A DNA stretch of 64,000 nt from Triangularia verruculosa (Eukaryota > Ascomycota > Sordariomycetes > Sordariales > Podosporaceae): positions 124,001 through 188,000 of the forward strand of contig MU863909.1 in assembly GCA_033296885.1 (NCBI GenBank), in the 5' to 3' direction. The first letter of the stretch is position 1. Every line of letters starts with the position of its first letter. The translations under genes were made by a program, and so were the position numbers. Below the pieces are notes generated by a model. It ran no database searches. It was given only the letters and a program-made list of their open reading frames with translations, and was not told where the DNA came from. Positions 22,361-33,000 of this stretch are shown piece by piece.

Positions 22361-24956
22361 ATGCGTCTCCCCATTCGAGCCCCTCTCCCATCAAGAGGTT
22401 TGTTGAGGCTCACTTGTTCGGCACCAATTGCCCGGCCATTGCTTGGTCGTCCATCAACAAACTTCAAATTCGCCAGACTATTACCGCTGCTGCCACACCG
22501 TCTGTTCAACATGAATGCCCAGGAGCTCAGCCAGTACTACGCCGATGCCCCGCCTGCCGTCGTCAGGCTCGAAATCGAGAAGCACTTTAACGCCTTGACG
22601 GACAAGCAAAAGCGTTATGCCCACTTTATCAGCCAGTAAGGGAACCTACTTTTAGACTTTCGTATACTTGGGCCACAGTTCATCGCATGAGCCCGTACCA
22701 AAAGATCGGCTTATACGCAATTTTGCTATGCTCGCGTAATCAGACTCGTAAATAAACAATGCAATTGCTAATACTCGGAACAGAGCCTCCTTTGCGGGTA
22801 ACCGCATAGTCCTCAGACAGGTCTCGCCCGAGTCTGAGTCCATCTATGATTTTATCATTGCTCTTCACAAGGCCGCCGGTGGTGACTGGAAGGGCCTCGC
22901 TCAGAAAGTCGGCGTTGATGAGGCCGGCCTCTCGGCTTTCCTCCAGTATGCCGCTCAGTTTCTGGGCAATGCTGGCAATTACAAGAGCTTTGGCGATTCC
23001 AAATTCATCCCAAGATGCGACCAGTCCATCTTTACTGCTCTTGCGTCCGCCTCCCCCACAGCGGAAAAGCACCTCAAGGCCACCAACGGCGCCATCTTCT
23101 CAGCTGACAAGCCCGGCCTCCTTCACCTCGGTTTCACCGATGAAGGTCACTTGACCACATACTACCCCGATTCTCCCAGCATCACCAAGGATGAGATTGA
23201 CGCTGTGGCCAAGTGGATGCAGGCACAGGGCCTGCTGCCAGAGAACACCAGACTCCGCAAGACTGAGAATGGCGATTTCGAGCTTCTCATTGCGTCTGCT
23301 ATTACCAGCCTTCCTGCTGACGGCGGTGATATTGGAAAGGAGACCGAATTTATCATTCAGGATGGACTTCTTGCGAACAAGACCATCAGGCTGGTCTATG
23401 GTGACTATTCCAAGGAGATGGCTGAGATCACCCAGAACATCAAGAAGGCGACCGAGAATGCCGAAAATGAGACCCAGGCGAAGATGCATACCGCGTATGC
23501 CAAGTCCTTTGAGGAGGGCTCGCTGTTGGCGTTCAAGGACTCCCAGAGATACTGGGTGAAGGATCAGGGGCCGATGGTTGAGTCCAACATTGGCTTCATC
23601 GAGACATATCGTGACCCTGCTGGTGTGCGTGGTGAGTGGGAGGGTTTCGCTGCTGTTGTTAACCAGGAGAGAACCCGGGCTTTCGGCGAGCTTGTCAGAT
23701 CAGCGCCATCACTCATTCCTCTCTTGCCATGGAGCAAGGATTTTGAGAAGGATAAGTTCCTGTCGCCGGACTTTACCTCGCTTGAGGTGCTGACATTCTG
23801 CGGATCTGGCATTCCCGCCGGCATCAACATCCCCAACTATGACGACATCCGGCAGCTGGAGGGCTTCAAGAACGTCAGCTTGGGCAACGTTCTCAGCGCC
23901 AAGGCTCCCGATGAGAAGATTCCGTTCATTGCCGAGAGCGATCTCGAGGTGTATAAGAAGTACCGGGATGCCTCCTTCGAGGTCCAGGTCGGCCTTCACG
24001 AGTTGACTGGTCATGGCTGCGGAAAGCTCCTCCAGGAGACTGCTCCTGGTCAATACAACTTCGATGTCGCAAACCCACCCGTTAGCCCTGTTACTGGCAA
24101 GCCTATTACCACCTGGTATAAGCCTGGTCAAACATGGGGGTCTGTCTTTGGTGGCCTTGCTGGTGCTTATGAGGAGTGCCGTGCTGAGCTTGTCGCTATG
24201 CACCTCAGGTTTGTCTCTCTGCCAAACGGCCCATGCTCAACACACTGGCTAACTTGAATAGCTGCGAGTTCTCCGCACTCAAGATCTTCGGCTTCGGCGA
24301 TGGCACCACAGACATCGACGGCGAGGCCGGTGACGTTCTCTACGCCTCATACCTTAGCATGGCTCGTGCTGGTTTGACATCGATTGAGTTCTGGGACCCC
24401 AAGAGCCAGAAATGGGGACAGCCTCATTGCCAGGCTCGATTTGCCATTCTCAAGGTACGCCTTCTCCTGGGTTTCGGTACGATTTGGAAATGTGCTAACC
24501 GAGGTAAAATAGTCCTTCCTCGAGGCTGAAGATGGCTTCTGTAAGCTCGAGTACAAGAATGAGGACCTCTCTGATCTTGTCATTCACCTTGATCGCTCCA
24601 AGATTCTCACCAGCGGTAGAAAGGGTATGTTGCGCCCCATACGATGTACTTTAATGACAGCAGGACTAACTACATCTTTCTGTACAGCTGTCGGTGACTT
24701 CCTCCAGAAGCTCCATATTTACAAGTCGACCGCAGATGTCAATGCTGGCTCCAGATTCTTCACCGAGATGTCCAACGTTGGTCTCGAGTACTGGGGCACC
24801 AAGGTCCGCGATGTGGTTCTCAAGAACAAGCAGCCACGGAAGGTGTTTGTCCAGGCCAACACCTACCTGGACGAGAAGACCGGCGAGGTTACCATCAAGC
24901 ACTACGAGCCGACACTAGAGGGTGTTATCGAGAGCTGGGCTGATCGCGAGGTTTGA
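22361..24956 (+). CDS. Dipeptidyl peptidase III (M49), possible dual targeting
   Basis: Zinc metallopeptidase releasing dipeptides from peptide N-termini. Exons are (22361 or) 22511-22635, 22784-24208, 24262-24454, 24513-24624 and 24688-24956. From the ATG at 22511 the protein has 707 residues, normal for cytosolic DPP III. Zinc motif HELTGH is near residue 446 and the second motif EECRAE near 504, both at the usual spacing for M49. The N-terminus (MNAQELSQYYADAPPAVVRLEIEKHF) matches the family. An in-frame ATG at 22361 adds 50 residues with about eight Arg and no Asp or Glu (MRLPIRAPLPSRGLLRL...), typical of a mitochondrial presequence, so two isoforms may exist. The span given includes the extension. 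Confidence 0.94.
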
Positions 24957-25635
24957 CCGCCGAGGCGGAAGGAGTATGGCGTCAGAGGAAGCAGAACAGG
25001 GTTTCGATCTATGCTCTAGGTAGGAGCACAGAAGAGAAAGAAAATATATAGAGGCCTACCGCCCTCAGCAACGACAACCAAGAAGCGAGGTTGCTATTCA
25101 TGAAATCAAACAAGAATCTTCACTCGGACTCAATAATCAACTTGATAAATCGTCATCACGACATCAGTAACCGTTGTCAAAAATCATGATAAAGTAATGA
25201 ATAGCCAAAAACATGATAATTATTCCTCCCAGTTTTTGAGACCCGTTGAACCGTTTTCCTTTTGGGGTATCGATGGCTCATATTCCTCCGCTTGCTTCTT
25301 CGCCGTCATAACAATATTCAATACCGGTTACCTCCAAAAAAGCCTACTTCCCTCTTTCACAGCTCCCTAGCTGGGTATGCCCACGTCTTTCACGCCCCCA
25401 CCGGTCTGGTCTAAACATGCTTCATCTAGACATGTGACTTCTGACACACCTTCTCTCCATTTATCCACTCCCTCCTAGCTTCCAACATCAACGCGCCAAT
25501 GTATATATATGGCATATATAATGCGTGGATGTCGGTCTGATCGGCCCGGATCGGTCTTGCGGCCTTCTGGAAAATCGCCGGCCATGACTAGGCCACCTTT
25601 CTTTTCAGAAATTCCGTCCCGCCATCTTCCCACCT
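24957..25635. other. Convergent intergenic region DPP3 / zinc-finger gene
   Basis: 679 bp between two convergent stop codons, comprising 3' UTRs. AT-rich stretches and a TATATA tract near 25500 are present; no RNA gene was recognised. Confidence 0.5.
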
Positions 25636-27892
25636 TCACGTCTCCTCTCTCCCTTCCCTCCCCCCTTCCACCTCCATCTCGGGCGCCTCGCTCGACCTCA
25701 TATCCCCATCCTCGGCCCCGCTACTGCCCTCCTTCCCACCACCACCACCACCACCACCGCCAGAAGAAGAAGAAGAAGAATTGTGAGTCTTCATGTGCCT
25801 CCTCAGCTGGTCCTGCCTGTGGAAATTTCTATCGCACCCCGGCACCGAGCAGTTGAACCTCCCCTTCACTTCGTGCGTGCGCTTGTGTTTGGACAGGTTG
25901 GAAGACTCGCTGAAGCCCTTGCCGCAGACCGGGCAGGTGAGGGGTTTAGCGCCGCTGTGGACTCTTTGATGCATTGCTTCAAAGCAGTCTTGTTAATCCA
26001 GGCAGGAGGAAATGTGATAGGAGCGAAGGGGGGAGCTTACTAAGAGCAGAAGGATAGCGAAATGTTTTGCTGCAAAGGTTGCAAGAAAGGGGTTTTTCGT
26101 TGCTGTGAATGAACATGTGCTGGGTGAGTGCTTGTTTGGCGGAGAAGCCCTTTTGGCAGACGGGGCAGATGTGTGGTTTATCTATCAGGTAATCATTAGT
26201 GGTGGGCTTGGTCATGGGGGAATAGTGAACGTAAACTTACGACCTATATGCGTCTGCATGTGTCTCTCGATTTTACTCCTTTGCGGGAACCCTGACGCAC
26301 CCGGCGCACTACGCGGGCAGTCATCCCACCCACACCTAAACCCCTGATCCCCCGGCCTCTTCTGCGCGTGCTTGATATGGGAGTTTGAAGCATGTCTGAA
26401 CAGCGCCTCAGCGTCGTCAAAGACAAACCCGCAAATTTCAGAAGACCCTTCCTCCCGCCAAAGACAGCGGTGTTCCTCGTTGGCTTCCACTTTGACGTCG
26501 TCGTCTGCTGAAGAGACAATGGAGAGACTCCGGCTGTGTTTAATGTCGGTCATTTCTATGTTATGTGACGTTGGAGTAAGAGGCGACGGCGTCCCCATAG
26601 AGGCTGTGGTATCTGAGTTATCCAAAGCCGGTTCTGGTGGTGACATTGTTTCCCTTGAAGACATGATGCTTTGATTTTGGAAGCCACCCATTTGACCAGA
26701 TCCTTGAATTGCCATTGGGCCATTCGTGAATTGGACCTTGTGGTGGGAGAAGAAATGGGCAGCAAAAGCCTGGGGGTCGTGATACTGGGCTCCACACTCT
26801 TGTAACCTCTGGTCGAGTTGATTCCTCTGGTTTATTTGGTTCAACTGATTCATCTGTTGAAGGTTGGATGCCACCGAGTTGAACTGCCCGAAAGCGTTGG
26901 AGTTGTCGAATACTGGCATGTGGCATTGCGTGTAAATGGACGGATCTCCAAGTGGGCATGGCGTTGTGCACGGTTGCAAGTTTGTATCGTCGTGAGCAAC
27001 AAGCAAGTGGTTTGCTATGCTGCCAACCGCGTCCCAGCTAGGAGATAATAGAAAATTGTTCTGAGATGGTTGACCCAGATCGAAGCCTAGACTATTCATG
27101 GCTATATTACGAAGCATGAGCCCAGATACGTCATAGAAAAGGGGCATCGGACCTACACTGTTGCTGAAAGTTGAAATTGTGTGGCGAGGACAGACCGGGC
27201 GCATGGTTGATCGAGAGGAGTGCAGCAGCTCCGTCACGAACCTCCTCAGGAACATGTAGAACAGGTCGCGAGGGGCAGCTCTGGTCCGTACAAGCGTCCT
27301 CTTCCGTCTCACATTCTTCCGCGGTGCACTTGCCCGTCATGGTACACTCGCTGTCACAGCACATGCTGGCGCTCATTGATTGGCAATCCTCGTCTTCGCA
27401 GCGGGATGCCATGGTGGAAGACATTTGTTGGTCAAAACATTGCTGGTACGGGTTTGGCATATCTAGATCGGTGTGGAACTGATGCTGCTGCTGCTGCTGC
27501 TGCTGGAGGGGCAGCGTGCTGAGGTCCATTTGATATTGGGGGTTGATCGAGTTATCTCGGGAGTTTCCAAAGCGATTGTTCTGCCATCGCGTCTGCGGGG
27601 CCAAGGAAGCTGGAGCCCCGCGGTGGTTGAACTGTTGGAAGCCATTGTAGAGACCGACACCCATGCAGGCGTCGACGCAGAGATCGTCGTGCGACTCATA
27701 GGCAACGCTGCCCGTGTTCATTCGCGAGGTGTCGGAATCTATATGCGCCATGGTTTGATGCGAAAGCTGGCTCTGGGCCATGGTTGAGAAATCGAGACTG
27801 CTCAGTTGGTGATCGTTGCTGCTCTGCGAGTGCCGGTGAAAGCCATCGCCATACCCGGGAAAGCGTCCAGAATGCCCGAAGGAGCCGTCCAT
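25636..27892 (-). CDS. C2H2 zinc-finger transcription factor, Zap1/ZafA-like
   Basis: Nuclear DNA-binding regulator, probably the zinc-starvation activator of the Zap1/ZafA type. Exons 27892-27157, 27101-26241, 26181-26041 and 25976-25636 give 692 residues. The N-terminal half is Gln/Asn/Ser-rich with a CAG-coded poly-Gln run. It contains a Cys/Asp/Glu-rich block around residues 180-225 (CEDEDC, CCDSEC, CTAEEC, CTDQSC), suitable for zinc sensing. Six C2H2 fingers follow. Two are atypical (CLWREEGSSEICGF..., CGWDDCPRSA...), three canonical with TGEKP-like linkers (HICPVC, LSCNLC, LTCPVCGKGFSESSNLSKH), and one last (FNCSVPGC). The finger rebuilt across the third intron reads SALTMHQRVHSG. The C-terminus has Ser and Gly homopolymers. 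Start ATG 27892 was chosen because longer upstream frames lack ATG. The family is likely; the exact orthology is moderate. Confidence 0.85.
27485..27505. repeat. CAG/CTG trinucleotide repeat coding poly-Gln
   Basis: Seven tandem CTG on the plus strand, read as CAG on the coding strand, giving a short poly-Gln run in the activation-domain-like N-terminal half of the zinc-finger factor. Confidence 0.9.
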
Positions 27893-29267
27893 GGTTCGGC
27901 GCGCTCCTGAGCGCCCAAGAATTGGGGACGAGGGGGTGGACAGGAGTGGGTGAGCGATGGCGATGGCGAAGAGAGGGCGGGTTGGGGGCAACGGCCCAAT
28001 GAGCGACGAGTCGGCAGCGAAGAGTGGGCAATGGGTAGTGGGCACCTGGGAACGACAACTAAATGTGCGCCAAAGAGAGCTTCAACATCGACGACGACAA
28101 TGATGGCGAGATGAGAGGGCAGGCGGCTGCTGGGAAGCTATGGGCAAATAGCGGCTCTGCGCTCGAGAATTGATGGGTCGGCAGGTTGTGGATCAGAAAG
28201 GCGAGCACGTCTACAGTATTATTTTGCGCTTTGTGAGAACCTTGACGGCCTGGCAAAAAGACCCGCTGCGAATCTCTTACTGGTCGCAGCATTACCTGCT
28301 TCCTCGCTCTTTGACTTGTATGCGACTTGCGCAATTGGCCAAACAATGCTAAACTTGACTAATACCTCAGATCCTCAGCTGTTAGATTCCGAACTTCGCC
28401 TTTTTCCTTCAGTCTCCTTTTTATTCTGTTGGTGGTGGTGCCTCTCTGCCTTGGCCATCTGCCCACTCCAGCGCAGAACGTGGGGTTCAACATTCATGTG
28501 GGGCCCTGGAGAGTCAAAGGAACATGACTCCTCTGATTGGCTGACAACATTCATCATTGGTTTCACTGTCATTGTGACATGCCTTTCATAGACCCGGGGC
28601 GTCTTCATACTAGAAATAGGTATATGACCATAGAGGACTTGTGTAAGGGTCGGTGTATCCTTGTATAGATGTCAGCCCGTATTCCCCACTGCCACATGCC
28701 TTTCGGTTGCCTTTTCACCACGTGAGATTTGCTGATGTTGATCCCAGCCAAATCAATGATGGAACCAAGCCCTCACTCAATAAGAGAAACCCAGACCCAT
28801 GGAATTCCCTCCTAGCCTGACGTAGTTTGTGTATGCACAACATCAGACCCGTCTCTCTTCCTCATTGGTATCTGGAACGGCCCTAAGCAATCCCATAGTC
28901 GGGAACGGCAGGCGTCGGCAACGGGCAACAACGGACAAGCCAAGAGCTTCCTTCCACCGGCTCGGTTTGCCGGGCGCGGCGGGCCAAGCAATCGCCAGCC
29001 ACGTCAACTGCCTACCGGTATCACCTTTGGCTGAACTACAACCTCACGCCGTCTTCACCTCGACACCGGTAGCAGTTTCACTAATCAGTAACGGGTGACC
29101 GTTCTTTTGAAGGTATATATTGGCTTCAAACATACCAAAACTAGTAGTCAACCATCGAACTCGTACAAACCATATCTCAACTCAGCCACAACCCCTCACT
29201 TATCACGCAAACATCTCACACTCTCACCAAGCTTCGTCATCATTCATTCACATAAAGAAACCACACC
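27893..29267. promoter_or_regulatory. Divergent region, zinc-finger gene and small lipidated protein
   Basis: 1.4 kb between divergent start codons. On the minus strand (orientation of the zinc-finger gene) a CAAGGT hexamer lies at 28244-28239, about 350 bp upstream of its ATG; CAAGGT is the zinc-response core reported for Aspergillus ZafA targets. A hexamer is weak evidence. Other short frames look non-coding. Confidence 0.4.
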
Positions 29268-29725
29268 ATGGGCAACCTCTGCGGTAAACCCTCCTCCGAT
29301 CCGTTCTCCTCCCCCGGCCGCCGCCTTGACTCGGCCCCTGCCCCAAACAAACCCGCCTCCGCCTCGGTCCCCCAATCCGTCTCCGCCTCCAACACCAGCA
29401 AACCCTCCCCAAAAGTTGGCGGCCCCCCAAGAACGCTCGGCGGCGGCAGTGGTTCACCCTCGTCCTCTCAGGATGATGCAAGGAGAAAGGCCGCCGAAGC
29501 GGCAGAGGTATGTAATACGAAATCGGGACTCTCTGGCATGCTTAGCAACGAGGCTAACAACCGCAACAGGCCCGCCTCCAACAATCCCAAAAAGGCGGCA
29601 AGCTCACGGCCCAATTAAACAAAGACAAGGCAAAGACTAGAGTCGACACCCTTAAGGACGCTTCCGAGACCGAGAGGCGACACCGTGACGCAGACAACAA
29701 CGCCGAGGTCCTTCGGAATTCTTAG
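29268..29725 (+). CDS. Small probable N-myristoylated/palmitoylated protein
   Basis: Exons 29268-29507 and 29580-29725 would be off frame; the correct acceptor is AACAG at 29569, so exon 2 is 29570-29725, giving 131 residues. The N-terminus MGNLCGK has Gly2 for N-myristoylation and Cys5 for palmitoylation, so the protein probably sits on a membrane. The middle is Ser/Pro/Ala-rich and low in complexity. The C-terminal ~60 residues are highly charged and helical (DDARRKAAEAAEARLQQSQK, KDKAKTRVDTLKDASETERR). I know no function; the MGxxC start with a helical tail occurs in small fungal adaptor-like proteins. The start codon context (CACACCATGGGC) is strong. Confidence 0.8.
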
Positions 29726-30083
29726 ACTAACCTATGTTCCGAGAAGAGAGAGAAGCGAGCGCGTAAATGGAGAGAGAGATATGGCGTTTTAGGTGTAGGG
29801 TTTATGTATATCTGTTTTGTTGTTTGTTACATGTTTTGATGATAAACAGGGTTTCAAGCGGTAGCGATTAGGTGTAAATACTTGGGGTTTGTACATAGTT
29901 TTAATGATTATCAGCAGACCGAACTAGTTGCCATATCACCTTCAATGAGTCCCCCTATTTCCGTATACGCTGTGAATAAAAACTTTCTGCATTAATCACA
30001 GGCCCCATAGACGCCAGCCATGTTTTCCCGATTGATATTTGGTTAGAAGCGTATCACTTCCACAAACAAAAGCCCATCTCCAT
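29726..30083. other. Convergent intergenic region before PRP5
   Basis: 358 bp between two convergent stop codons; AT-rich, expected to contain both 3' UTRs. Nothing else was seen. Confidence 0.5.
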
Positions 30084-33000
30084 TTACGTGATGGTATATC
30101 TGCCACTAGCCGGCGCCCTGCTCTCAGCATCTGCCGCCGCTAGCGTACCTTCTCTCAGTAACCTAGTCAGCTCTGAGAGCGCATTGCCAACAACAACCTC
30201 AGTGTCGCCTTCAATAAGAATATACAACTTGGCCTCCTGTCCCGGCCCAGGCTCTTTTCCAGATGGATAGTATGTGCCCTTTGTCGTGATCGAAGTCCCC
30301 GTAGCCTCCAGAATCTTCGCCACGTTCGTGCGATTGGTGACAGCCCATCTGGCCTTCTGGGGGAAATCGTTGATCTCCAACGTAGCATGGAAAGCACCCG
30401 CATCCGGACCCTTATTGTCAATCGGCTGGCCTGGCCTAAGCTGACCGGCCCTCGCCAACCTGGCATTGATCTCGCTGATAGCAGACGCTGCCTTATCCAG
30501 GGCACCGCCACCCTTGCCTGCACTGGCACTGCTGCTGCCGGCAATGACACCGCTGCTTTTGATGACGCCGTGCTCGAGACCACCGGTCGCCTTGCCATCA
30601 GCAGCCTCCGTCTTAGAGGCATCGCGGGAAACAATGGCGCTGACAGCAGCCTGAATGGCTTCCTTGGCCTTGTCCTTTTTGGTTTCTTCGTCCTTGTCGT
30701 CGCCTTTGTCATCTTCTTCCTCACCTTCTGCCTTGTGGGTCTTGCGCTCACGAAGTCGGGCGGCTTCACGCTCCTTGTCGAGCCTCTCGAGGCCTTTACC
30801 GCCGAAACCGCTTGCGTCCTTGGCTTTGCCGGCCTTGACTTTCTCCTTCCAGGACTTGCGCATCTCGTTGAGACGTTCGGGGATAGGCTGACCACTTTGC
30901 TCAAGGGCCTTGGCTACGCCGGAGGCGCAGTTTTCCTGTTCTTCTGTGATGAAAGTAACAGCAGTGCCGGTATTACCGGCACGCCCCGTTCGTCCAGCAC
31001 GATGGACGTAGTCCTCCAGATGGTTAGGAACATCGTAGTTGATGACCAGCTTCAGCTGCTTGACATCCAGGCCACGGGCGGCGACAGATGTCGCAATAAG
31101 GATAGGACAGACACCCTTCTTGAAGTCGGAGATGGTAGAGTTACGATCTTCCTGGTCCTTGCCGCCGTGGATCGACATGCAGCCGTAGCCGCGCCGCAAG
31201 AGTTCTCTCAACAGATCATCCGCCTTTTCTTGACGCTCCACAAAAATCAGAGCGCGAACGTCATCGTCGTTGGCATACAGCTCTCCAAGGAGCTCTAGCA
31301 GGCGGACAAACTTCTTGGACTCGTCAATGATTTCGACAATCTGAGTGATCTCTGGTGCGACGACACTGCGCCCTCCGACGGTGATTTCTACTGGATCCCG
31401 GAGAACCTTCTTGGTGAGGGCGTCAATAATGCGAGGCATGGTGGCCGAGAACAAAATCGTCTGCCTCTCCGGTCGGACGTTGTTGAAAATCTTCATGACC
31501 TGTGGTTCGAAACCCATGTCAAACATGCGATCCGCTTCATCGAGAACCAAGTATGTAGCACGCTTCAAGTTGGTTACACGTCCAGAGTTGGCAGCCAGAA
31601 GATCAATCATACGTCCAGGAGTGGCAACAATAATTTCGGCACCACGCTTAAGTTCAGCAATCTGATCCTTGATGGCGTTGCCACCATACGCGGCTACTGC
31701 ACGAAGCTTCAGTATCTTGGTGAACGGCAGAAGGTCGGTGTAGATCTGGGTGCACAATTCTCTGGTGGGCGTCATGATTAGGGCGATGGGGCCATCGTCA
31801 CCGCTCACCGGGTCCTGGTCCTTGATATGGCGGAGCATTGGGAGGACAAACGCCATGGTCTTGCCCGAGCCTGTCTTTGCGACACCGATGACATCGCGTC
31901 CAGACATAATGACGGGCAGTGCTTGCATCTGAATCGGGGTTGGCTTTTCATAGCCAAGGCCTTCAATGGCATCCAGAATAGGCCGTGTGAGGCCGCACTG
32001 GGACCATTTTTGCACCGGTCTTGGAATGTTCTTCCCAGAGACTTTGATGCCATCCAGTTCCAATCTGAGCTCTGCTGCCTCCTCTTCCGTCATCTGGCTA
32101 AGCTCGAGTGGCTCTACCCAGAAATTCTTCCGGATGGTATTTAGCTCAAGCTTGCTGTAATCAATAACTGGGATATCCTTCTTCTTCTTTTTGGAAGCCA
32201 TGGCAAGAATCGATGAGGGACCAGCCTTATCCGCCTCGTAACCGTAGTTATCATCACTGTAGTATGCCTCGGGCTCAAACGACTTCTTGCCGTTTACTTG
32301 GTTGCCGGATGGTTTGGACGCCGCACCATCTGCTGGGACTTTGTGCTCAAGATCAGCCATAAAGGCATCCAGCGGATCAATCTCGTCATCAACATCCATG
32401 GCGTTCTCGGCTGGTGTCGGGTCATCCTTTTCCGTGGCAGGAACTTCAGAATCTACTTCCATGGCCATGCCCTCCTTTTGGATGCGTTCGTCACGCCGTT
32501 CTTGAAGAATACGTTGGGCCTCGGCCATTTCCTCCTCATTGCGGCCCAGGACAAGGTCCAGGTCGCCCTCGACATCGTCATCAGCATCGACATCGACATA
32601 CGGCGTGGTGTCAGCATTTTCCAAAGCAAAGTCTGGGAGTTTGACAAGCTTGCGCTTGATAATCTCCTCATCGTCCATGTCGAGCTTGCGTTTCGAGGTT
32701 GACTTTTGGTTGTCAGCAGCCTTCCCGAATCCGAATGTACTTAGTGTTCTGTTTGTGGGAAGAAGCCCGCCATCTTTCTTGACTGCTGTGGCCGGGCCTC
32801 CTTGACTGCTTAGTTTTACATCACCGAGTTTGACATCGCCAAGCTTGGTTTGTTCACTTGCGCGGTTGCCTTTGGCATTTCTTGCGATGGCTTTCGGGTC
32901 GAATTTGCCGGCGAAAGCCTGGGTTGTCGAGGCGGGAGAGGCTGCCGCAGTTGTGGCGGCTGGACTCGTTGGAGTGGGCGAAGCCTTTGCAGGGCTGCTG

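Noticed and set aside
30387..31298. 303-codon plus-strand frame opposite PRP5
   Set aside because: Antisense shadow of conserved helicase codons; no start context or motif of its own.
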